Below are positions 1 to 12,500 of a stretch of 64,000 nt of DNA, in pieces; positions within the stretch are counted from its first letter, which is position 1; every line of letters begins with the position of its first letter. Source of the DNA: Adiantum capillus-veneris (lineage: Eukaryota > Streptophyta > Polypodiopsida > Polypodiales > Pteridaceae); assembly GCA_014529385.2 (NCBI GenBank), contig CM043966.1, forward strand, positions 93,011,087-93,075,086, written 5' to 3'. The translations under genes and the position numbers were made by a program. Under the pieces are notes generated by a model. The model did not search any database. It was not told where the DNA came from and saw nothing but the letters and a program-made list of their open reading frames with translations.

Positions 1-96
1 CGGCAGGTTTGGTTTTGGTTATTGCACCAGAGACCGCCAATTGACAAGCCAGGGAAAACGCAGTCCCCTTGGCTTTCTACCAACTTTTCCCAGTTT

Positions 97-501
97 CTAC
101 AGGTCGTTATATTCAATAGGGATCCGTAGACGCTCGGCTATAGACGATGGTCTCTTGTTCATGGCATCATCCATCATCTCTATGTCATTGAGACCTGCCA
201 TGAGCTTCTTATTATTATTCACACCTTGAGCTATGTGCTTTCCTTTTTTCACAGCCTCAGTCCAAGCATTTTGCACGTGGCTAAGGGTACGTGAGTTGTC
301 AGGATCCACCTTGAATTGTATGTCATCCATTTGTGCACACCTAGAAGGCCATAAAATCACCCCTGTTCTTTTGACTTGTGCTTCCGGCGGAGCCATGCTC
401 GGCCGAGTGGTGGCTCCTGTTCTTCTACGCTTTCCAGATGGTTGTCCATCCATCTCCATATCATCTACCTCAACCTTGCGCTTCTGTTTCCTCTCTTCTT
501 T
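97..501 (-). CDS. PHAX: PHAX-like exon 5, C-terminal region
   Basis: The acceptor is GGCATGCAG before 501 and the frame is phase 0. The exon encodes 134 residues and ends in TAG at 99-97. It starts with the basic KEERKQKRK, then GKRRRTG, and ends [16 protein letters not shown] directly after GACCT could act as a donor, so one more exon beyond the window edge cannot be fully excluded. Confidence 0.75.
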   Translation of the reverse strand, partial: KEERKQKRKVEVDDMEMDGQPSGKRRRTGATTRPSMAPPEAQVKRTGVILWPSRCAQMDDIQFKVDPDNSRTLSHVQNAWTEAVKKGKHIAQGVNNNKKLMAGLNDIEMMDDAMNKRPSSIAERLRIPIEYNDL

Positions 502-3500
502 CTGCATGCCCAGACCAAAAGAAAAAAATGACAAAACGAAAATAATAATTAACTCCAGCATCACCGACTATTAAGAAGTGAAAAATTTACCTCAATAGTT
601 CTTCCTGCTGCCATTATGACTTTGTAATCTTCTTCAAAGCGTGACTTTAAAATGTTCCACAGAACTCCTCCAGGTGTTCGTCGCCTCTTGCCGCTTGCAA
701 TCATCTGTCCTCCATTAGCTTCAATCGTCTCAACCTGCAAAGTCATAAATGAATTATGGAACTCCTCTTTTCTCGAATACACACTCATCATCTAACTTGT
801 TGCTTAAATTGAAGAAGGCTCTAAGATTAATACCATTTTCAAGGTGCATTTCAGTCGATTTTTATTGTCCTTGACTTGGCTTGGAACACCAAGCTTGCAC
901 AACTCATCTTGATTCTAAGCAGCTCGCCCTCACCCTAATGCAAGTCTACAAGTCAATGGACCAAAGTCTGGTCCCCAATTTTGGGCCCCCCATTCTTGCA
1001 CATTTCTAGGTCATCTTTTTGGTATAAAGGTGACCCTCTACCTATCATTCTCGCAATCATCCAGTTGGATAAGCACTCTCTTGAGCTAGAGTTATTGCTC
1101 TTGGGTCACTCTCACTCTTTCGCTCCCGCTAGATAGCCTGTGTCTCTTCTATCAGTGTTCCTCTCCTCAATCCATGGTATTAGAGCTTGGACATGTTTTG
1201 GACGCCTGCGGCTTCTTTGAGAGAGTCGTAGGGACTACTACTTGCATTATTAAAAAAAAATTGCAAGGTATCTTGTCTCTGCTTGAAAGGAACCTTGATG
1301 CCAAGTTAGTGATGCTTTTGCAGCTCTGCTACGTGACAAAGAATTTAAGGAAGCAAGTTACGACAGTGGGAGTACATGTGAGTTTGGCATATTGTATTGG
1401 ATTGTCCCTACAGATTTGATCTTGATAGATGCCGAGGAGTGGTGGGCATATGCTTTGGTCTCAGGGAGTTTGCTTGAGTAGCTAGGTCCTGCAGGACCCT
1501 GTGCCTTCTTTGGCAAACATGATCCTCAGAGGAAGTGAAACTGTGACAGGAGGGTTGTAAGGTGCAGCGGAAGTGAATGTTGATATTGTTCAAGATGAGT
1601 GCTCCGAACTGTGCTGAAGGGTTCCTTTTTACTTACGGAAGAGAGAGCCTTCCGTCCTTTAGAGAGAGAGTGCAATGACCACGAACAAAGCGAATGATAC
1701 TGTGAATGAAAGTGTTGAGACTGAGAGAAGAAAAAGAGAGAAGAATACGACACCAGTGGTTCTCAAACCCTCGTCCAAGGGCCCCCTCTCTATGGCAAGA
1801 GAGGTCTATGCTATAGATTGCACAAATCTTGTACAATGGTCTAGATGCAATGGACTTGTCGACGATGTTGACGACAATGATGACAACGATGAGGACGGGC
1901 TGAAAACTGAAAACACTAGGGTTGAAATGCTGAAATCTGCAAAAACGCTGACTTCCTGTTGATCTCCGACATTGTGTCGACGAGGATGGCGATGACGACT
2001 CCTCGACGACGATGCGCTAAAAACGCAAATGCTGAAATCTGAAAACAGCGGGCTGAAACTGAAAACACTGACTAACTCGACGGTACGGCGAGGATCTGCT
2101 GCAGGTAGGTGAGATCTACGAGGCTAGGGGCTGGATCTGCTGTGGCTAACTTCTGAAAACTAAAAACGCTGATGTGCTTGGCTGATCTGGCGCCGGAATC
2201 TGCAAACGCTAGGCTTAATTTGTAAAGTGAAAACGCAAGGCTGATCTATAGCAAACACGTTAGAGGATCTGCTCCCAAAAACGCTATCTGTTGTTGTAGG
2301 TTGAAAACGCTAGGCTGCCTTTTCTTGGTCTTGCTGAGAAGAGAACAGTGCAAGTTGCTAGAACTTATTCTGTCTCTTCTACTAAAAAATGCTAGCGCTA
2401 GGTTTCTTTTATAGTGCCTTAGCAATTTGCCCTACTCACTTTTCCAACAAAAGTCACTTATTAAATAATAAGTGAAAAATGTGTATTTTGGGAAAAAGAG
2501 TTCTATGCTCTATAAAATGCTCATGATGAGTATTGAATGTCATGTTGATGATCATGCTGTGTGCAACCAGAGGATATGCAATTAATCTAAGTGCCTGGAC
2601 ATGCACGGCCTGCACACAGGCTCACAAAGGTGCCAGAACACTTTCTAAGTTTGACCTGAACCCTAAACCTGACATAGCTTTTCCACATGCACATAGGGTT
2701 AGATGTGCACGTGACATCCCCTCCTTTTCAAAGTGAGGAACTGGTACCGAGCTGTATGGCGTCGAGGGAGTGCGCCAACAACTCCGAGAATCTTGAGAAA
2801 AACTTTTCACCGGCCCACTCTGATGCGTGGGTTGTGCAATACTTGAACTTCATGAAGGTTTGCAATGCTTGCTTCTTTGGGCCGCAACGAAAGCGACACA
2901 AAGTGATCTGTGGCGGCTTCAATGCTCCAACTGTGTCTATGGTCGTGGGTCCACTTTCGTCAAGAATCTCCAAGGAGGAAAATTCCTGAAACCATTTCCA
3001 ACATAAAACCATAATCATACCCATTCCATGTAGAGTAACTGAAGAAATACTATTCTTGCTAAATGACTGTGCAAGCAATGCAGATGAACAAAGTGACAGA
3101 GTGCCAAACCGTTCACCAAACACACGCAAAAAGTGGGATCGAAACTTGACTTTTCGGCATAAACCTACCAACTGTGACAAATCACAATGGAAATGCCGAT
3201 GCTTTATGGAAAATCTTGCTCGTGTTCTTTTTGAGACTTTTTCCTTTTCAAGAGTGATCCGCATACATCCGTGCTCATCCGTGAGTGACTCCTATGCATC
3301 GTACAATACGGCATGCCTGTGAAAAGGGAACGAATAAAGACAGTGACGAAAATACCAAAACCCGTCACGAATGAGAAACTCGAACAATGCGTGCTGACTA
3401 ATCATGCGAACACACAATAATTCCTGAGTGGGTTCTTTGGACCTCGACTCGAGAGCCAAAATCAGTTTTGCGTGACTGATTGTGAAACCGGCCTGGCCTA

Positions 3501-6500
3501 ATCAATCCAAAAAGGGCGGTAGACTTTAAACTTAAACCTTATTTGCTTTCACCCATTTAATTTCTCGTCCACTTTACCTGTACTTTCAAGACACAACAAA
3601 GGGGAGAGGGATACAGGCTGCTAGATTGCACCTATATGAGTAGACCGGCACCGGACTGGCCCCTAACTTAGGCGCCCCTTTCGGTATTTCTTTATTGTTT
3701 AAAAGAGGGAATAAACGATGTGGTTCCCTACAAGCTGCCCCGCACAAACTTGGCTGAATTTCAACAGTTCCGGCCCGATTGTGGTAGCATAACTGTACTA
3801 GGACCCTTCACAGTCAGTATTCCCACGCATTGACTGACTTTCCCAACGCATACGAGCACTTTGCAAAACCTGGCGAGAAACTGCAGCACGCTGAATTCTC
3901 TGTTTTCAGCCCCGAAAATGTGCCAGATCACCTGTACAGCGGTCCCCTCGCGTCCCCGAACCTCCTCGGGGTATTAGGGACCGTTTAGGGCCAAAACCCT
4001 AAACCTGCAAAAATACACAGCAGGCTGTAATTTACTGTTTCGGGCTCCGTTTCGTGTGCCGGTCGCATCCTTAGCAAGTCCTCGAGCTCCCGCACCTGTA
4101 GGGCTACTTGCCCTTTGAATCGGACAAGATTTCTGGCGTGAAACCTCTCCGAATTCATCTGTACCTGTGGGGGATTAGCCGCTAGCTAATCCAGTACCTG
4201 TGCAAGAGGCTCTTGCCTCGGCAATCGCGCATGAACGCACACAATTGTACATTGGTCAACTGAAAAGCCCACTAGAGGGGCATAACATACTGCCATAGGG
4301 GAGAGAGAGGGCAATGCGTAGCGTGCAGGGCATCACTCCTGGCACCGCACTGTACATAGGAGGGAAAGCAAGCACTCCATAGCTCTTAACCTGTGACAAA
4401 ATCTGCAAATGAGCCCCTCCTCCCTTCAAATTCAGCGCCACTTCTTCATGTATGAGGAAAGTGCACAGAATGTGCCACTTGGCACATTTACAGCCTATTT
4501 CCTGTTTCGGGGTTGCCGCCTAAAAATCTCCCAACCGGTTGCCTAGTTGACTTCACGGTAGAGTAAGAAAATGTTTCCCTTGTCATTCCGGAGGTAATGA
4601 CGCAAACACATTTTCGGGTCCCAAAATAGCAGTTCCCTAAATTTTAGGAGATGCTGCCATTGTATCTTTCTAGGTCATCTGACCCCCTTTGTACACTGTA
4701 GCCACACCCAGAACTGAAATGTAGCCTCTGTAGCAAAGGATTCCACTTTGGCTAGTCAATGACCCCACTTTGGCTAACCATAACCCTTGTCCAACCTTAG
4801 TGCTCTCTTGCCCTCAGGCCTCGACTCCCTCTGGACAGTTCCACACTAGCTATGCAATGCACGGCAGTTAGATTTCCCGAGGGTTGTTTCCAAATAGTGA
4901 AAGTAAATAAATAATAAGAAAGAAATCAACAAAAAGGATAGATAGTAGTCACACGCTGGTGACGTACCCCCCTCTTGAAATCTCAAACGTCCTCGTTTGC
5001 ATCTATGTCGTACATGCTTCCAGTCAACACTGATGTATTCAACACCTGTCGACACATGTACGACACATACATGCTCATTGTCAACCCTGGGGTATTCAAC
5101 ACCTCGTCAAAAAATGTATTGCTTGAGTGTGAACCCTGTCCCAATGACATAGTGGTAGCTTCGAACTCTGCCATTGCTTTGAGTCACTAACTTTCCAATG
5201 ACAAAATGGTAGGCACGCATTTTGCTACTGTCTTATAGTACACGTTGGGCCCAATTACACTTTCGAGCATACCCAAACAGACAGTTTAAGAATGCAGTTA
5301 CACATGTCCCTTTAATAGAAGCAATTAGTGTATCCTTGACAAACTGACAAGAAATACTCACTTCTATAGCACTAACCAAACTTTTGGACATTCCATAAGA
5401 GCAATTGCCAAACTGACAATCTGTATAGCTCTAACATTCATGTAACAGGTATTTCATTTGAGCTCACTTTAAATACCATGTACATCATTTGTTTCAAAAG
5501 CCGTTGTCACACTGACAATCCATGTAGCTTTGAAACTCAAGGGGTCAAGGTAGGTTGCAAATCGAAGGCTTCCAGGTAAAGTGATAACACCGTTGGTGAC
5601 TCTGCAAGTTCACCTTCTTCCATCCACTTAGCATCCATTGGTGGATAGTTTCTGAACTTTAGCAAGTAACGCCTAGCAACCTTGCCTTTCACTTTTCTTT
5701 CCTTATGTGCCAAAATCTGTTCCGGGACCAAGATCTCGTCCAGTTCCTCGACTTCCGCTGATCTTGAGCTGGCATATCCTCTGGCACATCACCCACATAG
5801 GGTCTGAGAAGACTCACATGAAACGCATTGTGAATCTTCCAACTGTCAGGCAATTTCAGCCTATATGCAACATCACTGATTATGTCGCACACTTGAAAAG
5901 GCCCATAGTAACGCATGCTGAGCTTTGGAAACAATCTTTCCTTGCCCTTCATCTTCTTTAACCTTGCCTTTTCAAAGCACAAAAGCACCCAATCACCAAG
6001 TGAATATACCACTTCACGACGGTGACGATCAGCTGCTTTCTTTTGCTTTGCCCGAGTCTTTTCTAAGGCCACTTTGACCTTCTTGTACATTTCATCCATG
6101 TCCTGAACATACTTACCTGCTTCAAATATCTTGTCCTTTGTATGCAGTATGGGAGGAACTTTCTTGCCACCTTCAACTATCTCAAAGGGTGCCTTGCCAG
6201 TTGATGAATGCACTGTATTATTGTATGCATACTCCACCAATGGCAAATACTGCTCCCACTTTCCTTTATGCTCTGACACATAGCACTTCAGCAGATCTAG
6301 GACAGTAGAATTTGCCTCTTCTGACTGCCCATCTGTTTGAGGATGAAATGACGAAGAGAATTTGAGCGTTGTGCCCATATTCTCAAACAACCCTCTCGAG
6401 AACAAACTTGTCATGCGTGGATCACGGTCGCTAACAATCGATTGTGGCATGCCATGATACTTGAAAATATTGCTCATAAACAAGCGTGACACTGACAGGA

Positions 6501-9500
6501 ATAAAATGAGCCTGTTTGTTGAATCTGCAAATAATGGTCCAAATACCATCGTTTCCTGTCTACGTTCTCGGAAGATCAAAGATAAAATCCATAGCAATAC
6601 TTTCCCATGGTTTATCTGGATAGGTAGTGGTTGCAATAACCCTGGTGCCTTTTGCCTGTCAAACTTGACCTTCTGGCAAATTACGCATTCTCGCACAAAG
6701 GCATCCACATCTCTTCTCAATGTAGGCCAATAGAAGAATGTCTCAACCGCTTTAACTATAGCATCGATACCACGATGCCTTGCATGCGGTGGGACATGAC
6801 TCTTCCATAACTTTGCGTCGCAATGGCTTTGTGACACACAATCTGCCATGCATCATCATGAACCTGTTTTTAAGAAGATAGTGTTCATGACGTTGTCCAT
6901 CCATTAGCTGCTCGAAGACCCTTGCAAAATCTTCATCATTTGCATATTGTTCTCTCATATCATCAAGTTCATGATGATAAGGAATTGACACAGCTAAAAT
7001 TTGTGGCTTCCTTGACAAGGCATCAGCCACAACGTTCTTCTTGCCTTCCACATGCACAATCTGAAAATGGAACATGGACAAAATATTTGCCCATCGCATA
7101 TGCTTCTCAGATAACTTTGTCTGTGTCAAGAAGTATCGCAAGGTCTGATGGTCCGTTTGGACAACGAAATCTGCACCTAGCAGGTAGTGTTTCCAACTTA
7201 AAAGCGCATGAATCACAGCCAGTAACTCTTTCTCATAAACCTGCAGGGTTATCTCTAGCCCTTGCAAAATTATGCTCTCATAGGCTACTACCCTGCCATC
7301 TTGCATTAGCACTGCACCAATGCTACTACCACACGCGTCACACTGGACCACAAATGACTTCTTAAGATCTGGCAACACAATGACTGGATATGAAGTCATC
7401 TTTTCCTTTAAGAGATTAAAAGTTGAAATCTCTTTCTGTGTCCATCTAAAGGTGACTGCCTTCTTTTGAAGAGCATGTAAAGGTGAAGCAACCTCAGCGA
7501 AATTTCAGATAAACCTTCTGTAATAGGAGCATAGTCCCAAGAAACTTCGGACATCGTGCACTGTCTTCAAATCTGGCCATGACTTGATCGCTTCAACTTT
7601 TGCAAGATCCATTCTGACACCATCCTTTGAGACAATGTGTCCCAGAAAGTGGATCTCTTCCAGAGAAAACTCACTTTTCTTTGCATTGATGAGCAACCTA
7701 TGACACCGAGATCAAAGAAGATAAGCATTGTTTGATCCCTGACCTTTCCCCATGCTCTGCAAAGCTCACTTGCATCTGAATTTGGCTTGTCGCCCACCAT
7801 ATCTGGCACTAGACCAGCCATTGGCTTCTTTCCTTTCTTGTCCTCCTTGTCTTCAGAATCAGCTGGCCTTTTCTTTGTAGGACAGTTGTAAGCAATGTGG
7901 CCACGCTGCTCACAGATAAAGCATTTGTTCTCTGACCTCAGGACCTTCTTTTGCTCTTCCGACTTGCGAGAAAAACGTCTTTTCCATTTCTTCGCTGGTC
8001 TCTTTTCTGATTCAGCCGAAGCTTTGCCTTTCCTTGCGTTGGCTGGCTCCTGAGTCCCTTTTGGAGCCTCATTGGGAACGTGCTTCTTTGCTGAATTTTT
8101 CTTGGCTGATCCTTGCTTGACGCCAGTATTGAATTCACAATCTTCTCCCTTGAGCAAACCATTGCCAGTGTTTGCTACCTCGATGAGCTGCGTCAAAGTA
8201 GTGACTTTGGTCTTCGTGCAGACTTGCAGTACTTTCTCAATCCTTTGGGTAGGCCACAACAGTATTTTTCAATCTGTTCTGTCAATGGCACAAACCTATA
8301 GGAAGTTACTGGAAGTAGAGCTTTCCAAAACTTCCGATTGTAATCATCCAGATTCTTGCAAGTAGCAGCATTAAGCTGGTGCCATTCTGTCATGACATCT
8401 GCTTCAAAGTCATCATATAACCATGCTGCAGCAAAAATTTGCTTGAAGTAAATCCATGTGGACGGAGCTTGCCCTTGAAGCAATAAAGTTGTCCACCATT
8501 GTCCCGCATTCCCTGTCAAGAAAGTGGCTGCCTTCCGGACCTTTGAAGCCTCTGTAAAGTTTCCCCCTGCATAGGCCTTGTCAAATTGCTGGAGGAATGA
8601 GAGAGCCTTCTTCCTGTCATCTAACCCTGTAAAGGTCGTGAAAGTTACACCTTTGCCACCTTCTTTGTATGGAGTTGGCCTCTCCAGCGACGTCAAATTG
8701 TCATATGGAAGTGACTGAAACATGGGAAAACTGTTAGGGTTCATATGTGTTCCCTGACCGCAATTAAGTTGAACTGGAAATGCCATATTTGGCTGCTGAT
8801 TTGTAATTCCAGCCATACCAAAATTTGCCTGTGGCATCCCAAATTGGCCTTGAGTGCTTTGAAACCCTGGTAGCATGCCCGTGACACCATACATGGGGTT
8901 AGGCATCATCGTTTGAGCACCCCCGAACACTGTTCCTGGCGTGTAAAACCGATTTCCAGGTGCATGACCAACCATGCTCTGGAATACCGATCCACCTCCA
9001 AAATATCCAGGGTGTACTGAAGGTGGTGGGAAGACCTGTTGCATAGCCTGTAGGTTGCTTCCCTGCCCATTAGAACCAGCTATAGGCTGCTGAAAAGTGG
9101 CTGGCTGAACTGGTACAGCTTGAAAAACTGGCATCTCAACCACCTGTTCTTGCACCTTAGGCACGGGTTGTGGAGACTGCATGTTCTCCGTCAAGTGTAC
9201 AGGTGTTTCCATTGACTGTGCAGTATGAATCGCCTGTGTAGTATGAATCACTTGTGCTTGAGCCTTAATAAGCTTTTGAATGTGATCCAGTGACCCAACT
9301 TACTGAGACGGAACAGGAGGTTGCAGAAAGGCTAAAAACCTCGGGTTCTACATTACTTGTGTGAACATAGCCACACCAGTAGCCAACTGGGTCCTGAATA
9401 TATCATCACCTGTCTGTGGTGGTCTTGAGGACTGTCTGTCATGTGTCTGTTGACCCTGTGAAGAGGAAATCTCTTCAGTCACATCATCTGGTCTGTTTTT

Positions 9501-12500
9501 ATGATCCCGTGTGTCTTCAAGCCCAAACTGACCAAGGCTCACTTCTATAGGAAAAAGTGATTTAATCCCGTCGATGGAACCATGAAACCGGTCTCTTCAA
9601 TCCAAAAAGGGCGGTAGACTTTAAACTTAAACCTTATTTGCTTTCACCCATTTAATTTGTCGTCCACTTTACCTGTACTTTCAAGACACAACAAAGGGGA
9701 GAGGGATACAGGCTGCTAGATTGCACCTGTATGAGTAGACCGACACCAGATTGGCCCCTAACTTATGCGCCCCTTTCGGTATTTCTTTATTGTTTAAAAG
9801 AGGAAATAAACGTTGTGGTTCCCTACAAGCTGCCCTGCACAAACTTGGCTGAATTTCAACTGTTCTCGCCCGATTTCGGTAGCATAATTGTACTAGGACC
9901 CTTCACAGTCAGTATTCCCACGCATTGACTGACTTTCCCGACGCATACGAGCACTTTGCAAACCTGGCGAGAATCTGCAGCACGCTGAATTCTCTGTTTT
10001 CAGCCCCGAAAATGCGTCAAATCACCTGTACAACGGTCCCCTTGCGTCCCTGAACCTCTTGGGGGTATTAGGGACCGTTTAGGGCCAAAACCCTAAACCT
10101 GCAAAAATACACAGCAGGCTGTAATTTACTGTTTCGGGCTCCGTTTCGCGTGCCGGTCGAATCCGTAGCAAGTCCTCGAGCTCCCGCACCTGTAGGGCTA
10201 CTTGCCCTTTGAATCGGACGAGATTTCTAGCGTGAAACCTCTCCGAATTCACCTATACCTGCGGGGGATTAGCCGCTAGCTAATCCAGTACCTATGCAAG
10301 AAGGCTCTTGCCTCGGCAATCGCGCATGAACCCACACAACTGTACATTGGTCAAATGAAAAGCCCACTAGAGGGGCATAACATACTGCCATAGGGGAGAG
10401 AGAGGGCAGTGCATAGCGTGCAGGGCATCACTCCTTGCACCGCACTGTACATAGGAGGGAAAGCAAGCACTCCATAGCTCTTAACCTGTGACAAAATCTG
10501 AAAATGAGCCCCTCCTCCCTTCAAATTCAGTGCCACCTTCTCTTGCATGAGGAAAGTGCACCAGAATGTGCCACTTGGCGCATTTACAAGCATTTTCCCG
10601 TTTCGGGGTTGCGGTCTAAAAATCTCCCAACCGGTTGCCCAGTTGACTTCACGGCAGAGTAAGAAAATGTTCTCCTTGTCATTCCGGAGGTAATGACGCA
10701 AACACATTTTCAAGTCCCAAAATAGCAGTTCCCTAAATTTTAGGAGATGCTGCCATTGTATCTTTCTAGGTCATCCGACCCTCTTTGTACACAGCAACCA
10801 CACCCAGAACTGAAATGTAGCCTCTGTAACAAAGGATTCCAGTTTGGCTAGTCAATGACCCCACTTGGCTAACCATAGTCCTTGTCCAACTTTAGTGCTC
10901 TCTTGCCCTCAGGCCTGGACTCCCTCTAGACAGTTCCACACTAGCTATGCAATGCAGGGCAGTTAGATTTCCCGAGGGGTGTTTCCAAAAAGTGAAAGTA
11001 AATAGATAATAAGAAAGAAATCAACAAAAAGGATAGATAGTAGTCACAAGCTGGTGACAGATTGTATCTGCAATGAGGTTATCTTCACTAGAAACACCAT
11101 CATTCAAATCATCATCCTTGCGAACAATCACATCTCTATCATGCAAAAAATATATGTCGTGCATTGGAAAAGAAAGGACTGAGAGAGTCTCCTTCTCTTG
11201 TTTCTTTTCAAGCTCCGTCTACGCATAAAAAATGAGAGGGAAAGAATGAAGACCCTCCTCACCACGAATGATTATGGGAGAGTCACTTTTGGCATGTAGA
11301 GTGAGCGTATCGTCTGCCCAATCAATGAGAGGGTTATATTCACGAAACCACCGAATGCCCAAAATCATATCACATCCTAAGAGAGGACACACGACAAATT
11401 TTCTGTGGAAGGAAGCTTGTTGAACAGTGAATAACACATCAAGGTACTCTTGTGTAATGAGAGAGTCCCCCCGGCTAACCCCTAGGTGGGTTCTCTCTAC
11501 AAGAGAGGCACCAATCACATCATGCATACTGTCTGAATCAAACAATATGACAAAACGCTGACCCGGAAGCAAGTGGACTGAAACCGGCCTGTACTTTCAA
11601 AAAGGGCGGTAGACTTTACTTCAAACCTTGATTTAGCTTTCACCCATTATTAGTCGTCTATTCTACCTGTACTTTCAAGACACAACACGGGGGAAAGGGA
11701 TCCAAGCTGCTAGAATGCACCTGTATGAGAAGACCGACACCAGATTGGCCCCTAACTTAGGCGCCCCTTTCGGTATTTCTTTATTGTTTATAAGAGGGAA
11801 TAAACGTTGTGGTTCCCTACAAGCTGCCCCGCACAAGCTTGGCTGAATCAACTGTTCGGGCCCGATTTCGGCAACATAACTGTACTAGGACCCTTCACAG
11901 TCAGTATTCCCACGCATTGAATGACCTTCCCGACGCATACGGGCACTTTGCAAAACCTGGCGAGAATCTGCAGCACGCTGAATTCTCTGTTTTCAGCCCC
12001 GAAAATGCGCCAGATCACCTTTACAACGGTCCCCTCGCGTCCCCAAACCTCTTGGGGGTATTAGGGTCCGTTTAGGGCCAAAACCCTAAACCTGCAAAAA
12101 TACACAGCAGGCTGTAATTTACTGTTTCGGACTCCGTTTCGCATGCCGGTCGCATCCGTAGCAAGTCCTAGAGCTCCCGCACTTGTAGGGCTACTTGCCC
12201 TTTGAATCGGACAAGATTTCTGGCGTGAAACCTCTCCGAATTCACCTGTACCTGCGGGGGATTAGCCGCTAGCTAATCCAGTACCTGTGCAAGAGGCTCT
12301 TGCCTCGGCAATCGCGCATGAACGCACACAACTGTACATTGGTCAACTGAAAAGCCCACTAGAGGGGCATAACATACTGCCATAGGGGAGAGAGAGGGCA
12401 ATGCGTAGCGTGCAGGGCATCACTCCTGGCACCGCACTGTACATAGGAGGGAAAGCAAGCACTCCATAGCTCTTAACCTGTGACAAAATCTGCAAATGAG

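Larger units (their letters stand above)
3483..11059 (-). mobile_element. Element H: Ty3 chromovirus, internally deleted
   Basis: A complete insertion with two LTRs and a perfect 5-base target duplication GATTG (3478-3482 and 11060-11064) inside the integrase-like region of AG. On the minus strand the order is 5' LTR, primer site, gag with zinc knuckle, start of protease, partial reverse transcriptase, RNase H, integrase, chromodomain-like end, 3' LTR. A deletion at about 7697-7702 fuses protease FFDLGV to the C-terminal part of reverse transcriptase, removing the catalytic palm that survives in sister copy I. It cannot be autonomous. Confidence 0.9.

Noticed and set aside
97-791. A stand-alone processed or broken PHAX fragment
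   Set aside because: It retains introns with good splice sites, and the missing N-terminal exons are found in phase on the same strand at 40557-41237.
4846-5190. Small conserved ORFs on both strands, repeated at 12934-13278
   Set aside because: Their conservation comes from the near-identical element copies H and I, not from protein constraint.
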